A DNA stretch of 28,467 nucleotides from DATMER01 sp036277235 (GTDB taxonomy: Bacteria > Acidobacteriota > Thermoanaerobaculia > Multivoradales > UBA5704): NCBI GenBank assembly GCA_036277235.1, contig DASUNJ010000244.1, positions 1 to 28,467 of the forward strand, given 5' to 3'. This document shows, one piece after another, positions 21,872 to 28,467 of the stretch. Numbering within the stretch: position 1 is the stretch's first letter; every line of letters begins with the position of its first letter. Under the pieces are notes generated by a model. It was not told the DNA's origin. It saw only the letters and a program-made list of their open reading frames with translations, and did not search any database. Made by a program: the position numbers and the translations under genes.

Positions 21872-22009
21872 ACTCTGGCGTCTTTCACGGGCAGCCGCTT
21901 CCGCATGACGTTTTTGGATGCAGAAAAAGTCGGACGAGCAGGGTCGAGCGCGCGCTGCGCCTGGCCGAAGCTTGCCGGTCGCGATCGTGAGGTCGGAGGA
22001 CTGTAGACG

Positions 22010-23773
22010 ATGGCACTAGTCGACGATCACGCAGCTCATACACACGGCCATGCCGGTGCTCACCACGAGCCGGGGTTCTGGGGGAAGTACGTGTTCTCCC
22101 AGGACCACAAGGTCATCGGCATCCAGTATGGTTTCACCTCTCTCGTCTTCCTCTTGTTCGGCTTCACCCTGATGATGCTGATGCGCTGGCAGCTCGCCTT
22201 CCCAGGCAAGCCGATCCCGATCGTCGGGGCGCTGTTCGGGCAGCTCAACGCGCCCGGCGGCATCATGCTCCCCGAGTTCTACAACCAGCTCGGGGCCATG
22301 CACGGCACCATCATGGTGTTCCTGGGGATCGTGCCGCTCGCCGTCGGCGCGTTCGGCAACTATCTGGTGCCGCTCCAGATCGGGGCGCCCGACATGGCCT
22401 TCCCCAAGCTGAACATGGCCAGCTACTGGCTGTACTTCGTCGGCGGCGTGATCATGTTCGCGAGCTTCTTCGTGGAGGGCGGGGCGGCGCAGTCGGGCTG
22501 GACCTCCTATCCGCCGCTCTCGGACATCGCGCCCGACGGGCAGACGTACTGGCTGTTCGGCATGCTCTTCCTGATCTTTTCGTCGCTGCTCGGCTCGACG
22601 AACTTCCTGGTCACGATCATCCAGCTCCGCGCTCCGGGCCTGACCTGGATGCGGCTGCCGTTCTTCGTCTGGGCCCAGTTCGTGACCGCGTTCCTGCTGC
22701 TGCTCGCCTTCCCGGCCCTCCAGGCCGCGGCGGTGCTCCAGGGCATGGACCGGATCGCCGGCACGAGCTTCTTCCTGCCCAGCGGCCTGGTGGTCTCGGG
22801 CCAGCAGCTCGCGGTCTCCGGCGGCGGCAGCCCGCTGCTCTGGCAGCACCTGTTCTGGTTCCTGGCCCACCCGGAGGTCTACGTCCTGATCCTCCCGGCC
22901 TTCGGCATCATCGCCGAGGTGCTCGCGAACAACACCCGCAAGCCGCTGTGGGGATACAAGTCGCTGGTCTACTCGGTGGTCTTCCTCGGCTTCATGTCGT
23001 TCATCGTGTGGGCGCACCACATGTTCATGACCGGCATGGGCACGGTGATGAGCACGTTCTTCCAGATCACGACGATGATCATCTCGATCCCGTCGGTGAT
23101 CGTGCTGACGGCGTTCATCATCTCGCTCTGGGGCGGCTCGATCCGCTTCAACGTGCCGATGCTGTTCGCCCTGGCGTTCCTGCCGATGTTCGCCATCGGC
23201 GGCCTCACCGGCCTGCCGCTCGGACTGGCGCCCACGGACATCCACCTGCACGACACCTACTACGTGATCGGGCACTTCCATTATGTGGTGGCCCCGGGCA
23301 CGATCTTCGCCATGTTCGCCGGCATCTACTACTGGTTCCCCAAGCTGACCGGCAAGACGATGAGCGAGCTGCTGGGCAAGATCCACTTCTGGTTCTCGTT
23401 CCTGTTCATCAACGGCATCTTCATGCCGATGCTCTGGCAGGGCCTGGCCGGCGTGTCGCGGCGTCTCTACGACGGCGGCGAGTCGTACTCCCACGCCCAG
23501 GGCGTTCTCGGGCTGAACAAGATGATGTCGTACTCGGCCTGGGGCCTCGCCCTCGCCCAGCTCCCGTTCATCATCAACCTGTTCTGGAGCATGGCGAAGG
23601 GCAGGAAGGTGGGCTCCAACCCCTGGGACGCCACGACGCTCGAGTGGGCGGCGACCACGTCGCCGCCGCTCGCCCACGGCAACTTCACCGAAGTCCCGAC
23701 GGTGGTCCGCGGACCCTACGACTACAGCCTGCCCGGCGCGCCCAGGGATTTCACGCCGCAGCACGAGGGCTAG
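22010..23773 (+). CDS. coxA: Cytochrome c oxidase subunit I (A-type haem-copper oxidase)
   Basis: 587 residues, about twelve membrane helices. Haem a ligands are H98 (GAMHGT) and H424; haem a3 ligand H422 (GHFHYV); CuB ligands H287 (AHPEVY), H336 and H337 (AHHMF), with cross-link Tyr Y291. Glu E289 in HPEV and GAPDMAFP mark a D-channel, as in A1-type enzymes. The K-channel lysine of the segment TMII-x-(I/V)-P-x-x-(I/V)-K is a valine here (V365 in IPSVIVL). It reduces O2 to water and pumps protons. It is first in the coxA-C-D-orf-orf-B operon; no fused subunit III. Confidence 0.97.
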   Translation: MALVDDHAAHTHGHAGAHHEPGFWGKYVFSQDHKVIGIQYGFTSLVFLLFGFTLMMLMRWQLAFPGKPIPIVGALFGQLNAPGGIMLPEFYNQLGAMHGTIMVFLGIVPLAVGAFGNYLVPLQIGAPDMAFPKLNMASYWLYFVGGVIMFASFFVEGGAAQSGWTSYPPLSDIAPDGQTYWLFGMLFLIFSSLLGSTNFLVTIIQLRAPGLTWMRLPFFVWAQFVTAFLLLLAFPALQAAAVLQGMDRIAGTSFFLPSGLVVSGQQLAVSGGGSPLLWQHLFWFLAHPEVYVLILPAFGIIAEVLANNTRKPLWGYKSLVYSVVFLGFMSFIVWAHHMFMTGMGTVMSTFFQITTMIISIPSVIVLTAFIISLWGGSIRFNVPMLFALAFLPMFAIGGLTGLPLGLAPTDIHLHDTYYVIGHFHYVVAPGTIFAMFAGIYYWFPKLTGKTMSELLGKIHFWFSFLFINGIFMPMLWQGLAGVSRRLYDGGESYSHAQGVLGLNKMMSYSAWGLALAQLPFIINLFWSMAKGRKVGSNPWDATTLEWAATTSPPLAHGNFTEVPTVVRGPYDYSLPGAPRDFTPQHEG

Positions 23774-23785
23774 GAGGAGAGGACG

Positions 23786-24382
23786 ATGGAGATTCCCTAC
23801 AACACGGAGGCCCGGCCCGATACCGGGCTGTACAACGCGAAGCTGGGCATCTGGCTGTTCCTCGCCTCCGAGGTGATGCTCTTCGGCGCGCTGTTCTCGT
23901 CGTACATCCTGCTGCGCACGGGCGCTCCGAGCTGGCCAATGGGGCGCGAGATCCTGAACGTGCCGCTCGCGACCCTGAACACGGTCATCCTGATCGGCTC
24001 GTCGGTCACCATGGTCATGTCCTGGGCGTCGCTCAAGCTCAAGGATTTCGGCAAGTACCGCCTGTACATGGGACTGACGCTGCTGCTGGCGCTCGGCTTC
24101 CTGGTGGTCAAGGGGTTCGAGTACGGCGCCAAGTTCAGCCATCACCCTCCTCTCTACCCGTCGACCAACACGTTCCTGGCGATCTACTTCACGCTGACCG
24201 GGCTGCACGGGCTGCACGTGGTCGGCGGCATGATCGTCAACGGCTATCTCTGGGGGCCGGGCACGAAGATGTGGAAGACCGATCCGGAGCGGTTCACGAA
24301 CCGCATCGAGGTCGCCGGCCTCTACTGGCACTTCGTGGACCTGGTCTGGATCTTCCTGTTCCCGACCCTGTACCTGCTGTAG
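23786..24382 (+). CDS. coxC: Cytochrome c oxidase subunit III
   Basis: 198 residues with five membrane helices, the short bacterial form that lacks the first two helices of mitochondrial subunit III. Signature segments are KLGIWLFLASEVMLFGALFS (with the conserved E), TLTGLHGLHVVGGMI and GLYWHFVDLVWIFLFPTLYL. It contains no redox centre and stabilises proton uptake by subunit I. The ATG follows AGGAGAGGACG, 12 bp after the coxA stop. Confidence 0.95.
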   Translation: MEIPYNTEARPDTGLYNAKLGIWLFLASEVMLFGALFSSYILLRTGAPSWPMGREILNVPLATLNTVILIGSSVTMVMSWASLKLKDFGKYRLYMGLTLLLALGFLVVKGFEYGAKFSHHPPLYPSTNTFLAIYFTLTGLHGLHVVGGMIVNGYLWGPGTKMWKTDPERFTNRIEVAGLYWHFVDLVWIFLFPTLYLL

Positions 24383-24403
24383 GCTCAGGAGGAGACGAAC
24401 ACG

Positions 24404-24709
24404 ATGAGCTCGCACGACGACGTTGAATCGGTCAAGAAGCAGACCCGGGCGTACCTCATGGTTTTCTGGGCCCTGATGGTCCTGACGGTCCTCACGGTGG
24501 GGGTCGCGTACCTGCACATGCCGGTATGGATGGCGGTCGGGGTCGCCCTGGTGATCGCGCTGTTCAAGGGCACGCTCGTGGCCGGGATCTTCATGCACCT
24601 GTTCGACGAGCGCAAGCTGATCTACTGGGTGCTGGCCCTGACGGTGCTCTTCTTCCTGGTGCTGCTGTTCTACCCGACCCTGAGCGATTGGGACCAGCGC
24701 AAGCTATGA
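24404..24709 (+). CDS. coxD: Cytochrome c oxidase subunit IV (prokaryotic COX4 type)
   Basis: 101 residues with three hydrophobic helices: TRAYLMVFWALMVLTVLTVG, VWMAVGVALVIALFKGTLVA and LIYWVLALTVLFFLVLLFYP. FKGTLVAGIFMHLFDERK is the hallmark of the family (K-x-x-L-x-x-x-x-F-M-H-L). The Shine-Dalgarno is CAGGAGGAG. It is an accessory oxidase subunit. The stop overlaps the next start (ATGA, 24706-24709). Confidence 0.9.
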   Translation: MSSHDDVESVKKQTRAYLMVFWALMVLTVLTVGVAYLHMPVWMAVGVALVIALFKGTLVAGIFMHLFDERKLIYWVLALTVLFFLVLLFYPTLSDWDQRKL

Positions 24710-24921
24710 GCCTGTCGCTCCGGTCGTTCCACCTGTTCTTCATCGCGGCCTCGGTGCTGCTGTCGGTCGCGGTGGGCGTATGGGGCGTCCGGAGCTGGCA
24801 AGACACGGGCGCGGGGGGGGACCTCGCCCTGGGTGGGTTCTTCTTCGTGGCGGGCATCGTGCTTGCCCTGTACGGTCTCAAGGTGCGGAAGAAGCTCCGC
24901 GACCTTGATCCGGAGGATTAG
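24706..24921 (+). CDS. Small two-helix membrane protein in the oxidase operon
   Basis: 71 residues coupled to coxD by a 4-bp overlap. Helices are FHLFFIAASVLLSVAVGVWG and LALGGFFFVAGIVLALYGLK, and the tail is charged (VRKKLRDLDPED). I know no named family. The operon position suggests a minor oxidase subunit or assembly factor. Confidence 0.75.
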   Translation: MSLSLRSFHLFFIAASVLLSVAVGVWGVRSWQDTGAGGDLALGGFFFVAGIVLALYGLKVRKKLRDLDPED

Positions 24922-24924
24922 GTC

Positions 24925-25200
24925 ATGAGAAGAGCAGCCCTGATGGTCGTCGCTCTGACCCTCGGCTTGGACCTGATACTGCCGCAGATTGCGTCCGCTT
25001 GCGCCACCTGCTTCGGAGCGGCGGATGCGCCGATGACCAAGGGGATGAACAACGCCATCCTGATGCTCATGGCCGTCGTCGGCGTCGTCTACGTCGGGAT
25101 CGGCAAGGTGGCTCTGGACTTCAGAAAACGCTCCAGGCGGCTGGCGGAGAAGGAACGGTCCAAGCCGCAATTGCGCCTCATTCGCGGAGAGAAACAGTGA
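24925..25200 (+). CDS. Small CxxC membrane protein in the oxidase operon
   Basis: 91 residues. The N-terminal hydrophobic segment RAALMVVALTLGLDLILPQI ends in ASACATCFGAADAPMTKG, and the first Cys-x2-Cys lies at the expected signal cleavage or periplasmic edge. A membrane helix NNAILMLMAVVGVVYVGIGK and a basic cytoplasmic tail (RKRSRRLAEKERSK) follow. Small C-x-x-C-F-G-A proteins of this kind are encoded in oxidase operons of other phyla in my recollection, without a name. The CATC pair could bind copper or act as a thiol redox site for CuA assembly. The TGA overlaps the coxB ATG by one base. Confidence 0.75.
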   Translation: MRRAALMVVALTLGLDLILPQIASACATCFGAADAPMTKGMNNAILMLMAVVGVVYVGIGKVALDFRKRSRRLAEKERSKPQLRLIRGEKQ

Positions 25201-26126
25201 TGGAAACGCACTATGGTCTCCCTTTGAACCTGCCCGTGGGCGCCTCGGCCCACGCGGATCAGCTCGACAATCTGAACGCGCTGGTGCACTGGTTCATGAT
25301 CGTGCTGTTCGTCGGCTGGGGCATCTTCTTCGTCTACAGCCTGTTCCGCTTCCGCAAGGGCAGGAACCCCGTGGCGAGCTACGAGGGCGCCAAGGGGCAC
25401 TTCTCGACCTACGGCGAGGCGGGCGTGGTGCTGATCGAGGTGATCCTGCTGGTCGCCTTCGCGGTGCCGATCTGGGCCACGCGGGTCGGCACCGTGCCGG
25501 ACGAGCAGAACGCGGTCAGAGTCCGTGTCGTGGCCGAGCAGTTCGCCTGGAACGCCCACTACCCGGGCGCGGACGGGGTCTTCGGCCGCACCGATTCGAA
25601 GCTGATCACGGCCGGCATGAACCCGCTCGGGCTGGACCCGAAGGACGCCGCCGGCAAGGACGACCTCGTCACGATCAACCAGCTCCATCTGCCGGTCAAC
25701 CGGAAAATCCTCATCGACCTGAGCAGCAAGGACGTGATCCACGGCTTCGCCCTGCCGCAGATGCGGGTGAAGCAGGACGCGATCCCGGGCCAGACGATCC
25801 CGATCTGGTTCGAGCCGATCCTGGTGACGCCGCCGGAGAATTCGCTCCCGGGCTGCGCCGTCACCAAGACCTGCTGGGAGATCGCCTGCGCCCAGCTCTG
25901 CGGGCTCACGCACTACCGGATGCGCGGCTTCTACCAGGTTCACGACGCGGCCGGCTACGAGAAGTGGCTGTCGGAGAACGCTCCCAAGGTCGCGGCGCTG
26001 CCGACACCCCCGGCGCCCACGGGCGAGCCCGTGACCCCCACGGGAGCAGCCGTGCCCGGCGAGAACCCGGCCGGCTCCGGTGGTCCCCAGCCCGGCGACC
26101 AGGACGCGACGCCGCCGGCGCAATAG
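25200..26126 (+). CDS. coxB: Cytochrome c oxidase subunit II (CuA subunit)
   Basis: 308 residues from ATG 25200. Two membrane helices (HWFMIVLFVGWGIFFVYSLF; AGVVLIEVILLVAFAVPIWA) precede the periplasmic cupredoxin domain. CuA ligands are H181 (VIHGFALPQMRVKQDAIPG), C230, C234, H238 and M241 (CAQLCGLTHYRM). The usual CSELCG has Glu where this has Gln (Q232). An extra Cys pair C219/C225 lies just before the site. The aromatic entry patch is EQFAWNAHYPG. The C-terminal 40 residues are Pro/Thr/Gly-rich with no fused cytochrome c, so it is not caa3-type. It accepts electrons from the soluble or tethered carrier. Being last in the operon, after I-III-IV, is unusual. Confidence 0.95.
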   Translation: METHYGLPLNLPVGASAHADQLDNLNALVHWFMIVLFVGWGIFFVYSLFRFRKGRNPVASYEGAKGHFSTYGEAGVVLIEVILLVAFAVPIWATRVGTVPDEQNAVRVRVVAEQFAWNAHYPGADGVFGRTDSKLITAGMNPLGLDPKDAAGKDDLVTINQLHLPVNRKILIDLSSKDVIHGFALPQMRVKQDAIPGQTIPIWFEPILVTPPENSLPGCAVTKTCWEIACAQLCGLTHYRMRGFYQVHDAAGYEKWLSENAPKVAALPTPPAPTGEPVTPTGAAVPGENPAGSGGPQPGDQDATPPAQ

Positions 26127-26127
26127 G

Positions 26128-26185
26128 ATGTAGGGGCGGGGCTTGCCCCCGCTCGGGAGGGGGTAAACCCCTCCCCTACATTTTT
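26128..26185 (+). terminator. Palindromic intergenic element that may act as terminator
   Basis: ATGTAGGGG (26128-26136) pairs with CCCCTACAT (26173-26181), and inner GGGGC..GCCCC and GGGAGGGGG/CCCCTCCC segments can also pair. TTTTT (26181-26185) follows. It begins 2 bp after the coxB stop. Its composition (TGTAGGGGCGGGGCTTGCCC) is that of a REP-like dispersed palindrome often seen in high-GC genomes. Confidence 0.65.
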
Positions 26186-26189
26186 CGTC

Positions 26190-26612
26190 ATGCTCGATGT
26201 CCGCGACCTTCCCGCTCTCAACGCGGCCTTGAATTCGCTTTCCGCGGTGCTGCTGCTGGTGGGCTACGCCCTGATCCGCCAGGGCCGGAAGACCGCCCAC
26301 CGCAACGCGATGATCGCCGCCCTGGTCTGCTCGGGGCTGTTCCTGACCTCCTACCTGTACTACCACTACCAGGTGGGATCGGTCCGTTTCCAGGGCACCG
26401 GCCAGGCGCGCACGCTCTACTTCTCGGTGCTGATCACCCACACGATCCTGGCCGCGGCGGTCCCCTTCCTCGCCGCGATCACCGTGATCCACGCCTGGCG
26501 CAAACGGTGGACGAAGCACACGGGTATCGCCCGCTGGACGCTTCCGATCTGGCTCTACGTCTCGGTCACGGGCGTGCTCGTGTATCTCATGCTCTACCAG
26601 ATGAGCTGGTAG
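26190..26612 (+). CDS. DUF420 membrane protein, related to oxidase assembly factor CtaM
   Basis: 140 residues, four helices: LNSLSAVLLLVGYALIRQGR, RNAMIAALVCSGLFLTSYLY, LYFSVLITHTILAAAVPFLA and LPIWLYVSVTGVLVYLMLYQ. Conserved His residues include H37 (KTAHRNAM), YYHYQVGS and ITHTILA, the family pattern of DUF420/YozB. CtaM of this family is needed to mature haem A oxidases in Firmicutes; the same role is likely here given the operon. No clear Shine-Dalgarno precedes ATG 26190, which comes just after the palindromic element. Confidence 0.88.
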   Translation: MLDVRDLPALNAALNSLSAVLLLVGYALIRQGRKTAHRNAMIAALVCSGLFLTSYLYYHYQVGSVRFQGTGQARTLYFSVLITHTILAAAVPFLAAITVIHAWRKRWTKHTGIARWTLPIWLYVSVTGVLVYLMLYQMSW

Positions 26613-26682
26613 GGCAGGCATCATCCCTGCATTCTCCTCGAACCCAGCAGGTGTTCCGGTCGTAGCGTGAGAGGAGAGGGCT

Positions 26683-26916
26683 ATGGCAACGCTTCATTCC
26701 CAGGAATACGAGTCGCTGGTGGATCGCCTCCGCAAGGCACGGGAGGAGGCGGGCTTGACGCAGGAAGCGGTGGCGGAGGTCTTCGGGCGTCCCCAGTCGT
26801 TCCTGTCGAAGGTCGAGAGCGGCGAGCGGCGGATCGATCCGGTCGAGCTGTGCCACTTCGCCGATCTCTACAAGAAGCCGGTCGAGTGGTTTCTCCCCCA
26901 AGACTGCAGCAACTGA
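26683..26916 (+). CDS. XRE-family helix-turn-helix regulator
   Basis: 77 residues, a single Cro/C1-type HTH: LVDRLRKAREEAGLTQEAVA, then EVFGRPQSFLSKVESGERRI, and VELCHFADLYKKPVEWFLPQ. The Q-x-x-x-S-K-x-E-S-G-x-R recognition helix is clear. It is cytoplasmic. A strong purine tract (GAGAGGAGAGG) precedes the ATG. There is no effector domain. It lies 18 bp before the glycosidase gene and may regulate it, or may be an accessory-region regulator. Confidence 0.88.
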   Translation: MATLHSQEYESLVDRLRKAREEAGLTQEAVAEVFGRPQSFLSKVESGERRIDPVELCHFADLYKKPVEWFLPQDCSN

Positions 26917-26934
26917 ACGCGAGCTCGGCTGTAG

Positions 26935-28245
26935 ATGAAGGTATTGGAGCCATCACTGACCGGCGAGGAGCTCGCCCAGCTCGAATGCGATACCTTCAAG
27001 TACTTCGCGGATGAAATGAACGCGGAGAATGGGCTCATTCCGGACAATACGCGGCAGGGAGCGCCGAGCTCGATTGCTGCGGTTGGATTTGCGCTTACCG
27101 CGTACCCGATTGGCGTCGAGCGAGGCTACATGAGCCGGGCCGAGGCGATCGAGCGGTCTTTGATCACCTTGCGTTTTTTCCACGACGGGCCGCAGGGAAC
27201 GGGACCGGACGCCGTCGGCTACAAGGGCTTCTATTATCACTTCCTCGACATGAAGACAGGCCGGCGCGTCTGGAGCTCTGAAGTCTCGACCATTGACACA
27301 ACGTTCCTTCTGGCCGGGGCACTCGCCGCAGCGATGTATTTCGACGGCCAGACGAAAGATGAGAGCGAAATCCGCAGGCTTGCGGAGGCGCTCTATGCTC
27401 GGGCCGACTGGCAGTGGGCGCAAAATGGCGGTCTCGCGGTCACGCATGGCTGGAAACCGGAGACGGGATTCATCAAGTACCGATGGACGGGATACAGCGA
27501 AGCATTGATCCTGTATGTCCTTGGCCTTGCGTCGCCTACGTTTCCCCTTCCCGAGGAAAGTTACCGCGCGTGGACCACGACTTACAGATGGAAGAAGCTC
27601 TACGGGCAGGAGTTTCTCTATGCCGGGCCGCTGTTCATTCACCAGTTTTCGCACATGTGGATCGATTTCCGCGGCATCCAGGACGAGTACATGAGCGGCA
27701 AGGCCATTGATTATTTTGAGAACAGCCGCCGCGCGATTTACGTCCAGCAGGCTTATGCCATGCGCAATCCCAAAGGGCTATCGGGCTACGATCGCTATAG
27801 CTGGGGAATCACGGCGAGCGACGGTCCCGGGCCGGCGGTTCGGCAGATCCAGGGGAAGACGCGGCGGTTCTACGATTATCTTGCGCGGGCCGTTCCTTAT
27901 GGTCCTGACGACGGTACCCTCGCGCCCTGGGCCGTTGCTGCCTCCTTGCCCTTTGCTCCGGAAGTGGTTCTGCCATCGCTCAAGCGCATCAATGAGAAGT
28001 ATCCGGAGATTACGAGCAAATACGGGCTCAAGTGCAGCTACAACCCCACGTTCACTTCAGGCAGCCGCAAGCAGAAGGGCTGGGTTTCCGATGGGTATTA
28101 TGGCCTTGATCAGGGTCCCATTGTGATGATGATCGAGAACTACAAGTCTGGCCTGGTCTGGCGACTGATGAGGCAATGCCCTTACATCATCAAAGGTCTG
28201 CGACGCGCCGGATTTCAAGGCGGCTGGTTGGAGCTTGGTGAATGA
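26935..28245 (+). CDS. PF10091/GH144-like (glucoamylase-type) glycoside hydrolase
   Basis: 436 residues. An alpha/alpha-barrel protein: DTFKYFADEMNAENGLIPDN, SSIAAVGFALTAYPIGVERG, LITLRFFHDGP, KGFYYHFLDMKTGRRVWSSE, STIDTTFLLAGALAAAMYFD, GPLFIHQFSHMWIDFRGIQD, and the C-terminal GYYGLDQGPIVMMIENYKSG. This is the Putative glucoamylase family that includes GH144 endo-beta-1,2-glucanases. It has no signal peptide, so it may be cytoplasmic or its secretion signal was lost. Codon use is visibly less GC-rich than the oxidase genes, pointing to a separate origin. The start ATG 26935 has only a weak ribosome site. Array 3 follows 31 bp after the stop. Confidence 0.88.
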   Translation: MKVLEPSLTGEELAQLECDTFKYFADEMNAENGLIPDNTRQGAPSSIAAVGFALTAYPIGVERGYMSRAEAIERSLITLRFFHDGPQGTGPDAVGYKGFYYHFLDMKTGRRVWSSEVSTIDTTFLLAGALAAAMYFDGQTKDESEIRRLAEALYARADWQWAQNGGLAVTHGWKPETGFIKYRWTGYSEALILYVLGLASPTFPLPEESYRAWTTTYRWKKLYGQEFLYAGPLFIHQFSHMWIDFRGIQDEYMSGKAIDYFENSRRAIYVQQAYAMRNPKGLSGYDRYSWGITASDGPGPAVRQIQGKTRRFYDYLARAVPYGPDDGTLAPWAVAASLPFAPEVVLPSLKRINEKYPEITSKYGLKCSYNPTFTSGSRKQKGWVSDGYYGLDQGPIVMMIENYKSGLVWRLMRQCPYIIKGLRRAGFQGGWLELGE

Positions 28246-28276
28246 AGCGCTGGCTCGGGTACATCCCCCTTTCCGC

Positions 28277-28467
28277 GTACCGGCCTCCCGTCCCTCCGTA
28301 AGAGCCTCCCGCACCTCCGTACCAGGGGTCGGCACATTGGGACGGGAAGCTCGCAGGTCTGTGAGAGTGGCTGGCACGCGCGGACGAGTGACTGGCACAC
28401 GTGTACGAGTGACTCCCCCAACCGTACGAGTGACTCGCACATGCGTACGAGTGACTGGTACATGCGT
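28277..28467. repeat. Array 3: 21-bp-phased GTACGAGTGACT repeats, continuing past the window end
   Basis: Slots start at 28277, 28298, 28319, 28340, 28361, 28382, 28403, 28424, 28445 and 28466, exactly 21 bp apart. The best four carry GTACGAGTGACT or GGACGAGTGACT (28382, 28403, 28424, 28445). Earlier ones are degenerate (GTGAGAGTGGCT, GGACGGGAAGCT, GTACCAGGGG, GTAAGAGCCT, GTACCGGCCT), i.e. decay towards the gene. The spacer half often reads GGCACRYG. The sequence is unrelated to arrays 1 and 2. The GTAC anchor is itself palindromic. Heptapeptide frames on the minus strand are a by-product of the period. Confidence 0.93.

Noticed and set aside
22016..24598. 860-residue minus-strand frame opposite coxA-coxC
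   Set aside because: Antisense shadow of two textbook oxidase genes; composition dominated by Arg, Glu, His and Gln.
25200..26126. caa3-type subunit II with fused cytochrome c
   Set aside because: No CxxCH motif occurs in the C-terminal tail, which is Pro/Gly/Thr-rich only.
28057..28463. Minus-strand frames in array 3 encoding repeats such as ESLVRLG
   Set aside because: Same periodicity artefact; two different frames give equally regular repeats and neither has a ribosome site or a signal.

Overview
The window is high-GC bacterial DNA with compact, co-directional operons. Two aerobic respiratory gene blocks dominate it: a split cytochrome b / Rieske / multihaem c complex and an A-type cytochrome c oxidase. 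The gene content (b6-like split cytochrome b with an octahaem c protein, HEAT protein, oxidase operon ending in subunit II plus DUF420, zinc-finger/TPR protein) would fit an Acidobacteriota-like or deltaproteobacterium-like lineage. That placement is inference only; there is no rRNA or tRNA here to settle it.

Layout. 1-5.9 kb is an accessory island. It holds a left-edge RHH antitoxin, a 21-bp-phased repeat array (642-1082), the 3' remnant of a short-chain dehydrogenase, a UPF0175/DUF3368 toxin-antitoxin pair bracketed by two copies of the dehydrogenase 3' end, a DUF262-HNH nuclease with less GC-rich DNA, a VapBC pair whose toxin has an in-frame stop, a DUF2442 gene and an unknown gene. 5.95-13.9 kb is the bc-type operon: HEAT-repeat membrane protein, Rieske protein with a long Ala/Pro extension, cytochrome b6-like half, cytochrome b C-terminal half, coiled-coil octahaem cytochrome c and a cupredoxin lipoprotein, closed by a bidirectional terminator. 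13.9-16.5 kb on the minus strand holds a zinc-finger/TPR protein, a small secreted protein and an alpha/beta hydrolase. 16.6-18.2 kb holds a membrane protein and a saccharopine-dehydrogenase-like protein, translationally coupled. 18.2-18.6 kb is a second 21-bp array. 18.7-26.6 kb is oxidase biogenesis and structure: ctaB, an ABC-2 exporter pair, SCO, coxA, coxC, coxD, two small membrane proteins, coxB and DUF420. 26.7-28.2 kb holds an XRE regulator and a PF10091/GH144-like glycosidase. A third 21-bp array runs off the right end.

How it works together. The bc-type complex would oxidise quinol and pass electrons through its own c-haems and/or the cupredoxin to the oxidase. CtaB makes haem O, SCO helps build CuA, and DUF420 is related to the oxidase maturation factor CtaM.

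The most unusual feature is the set of three intergenic arrays. Their unit sequences differ but they share the same 21-bp pitch (two helical turns). In the first, all 21 consecutive slots carry the same 11-bp motif in one of two orientations, inverted in place without losing phase. I do not recognise this as a described repeat class.
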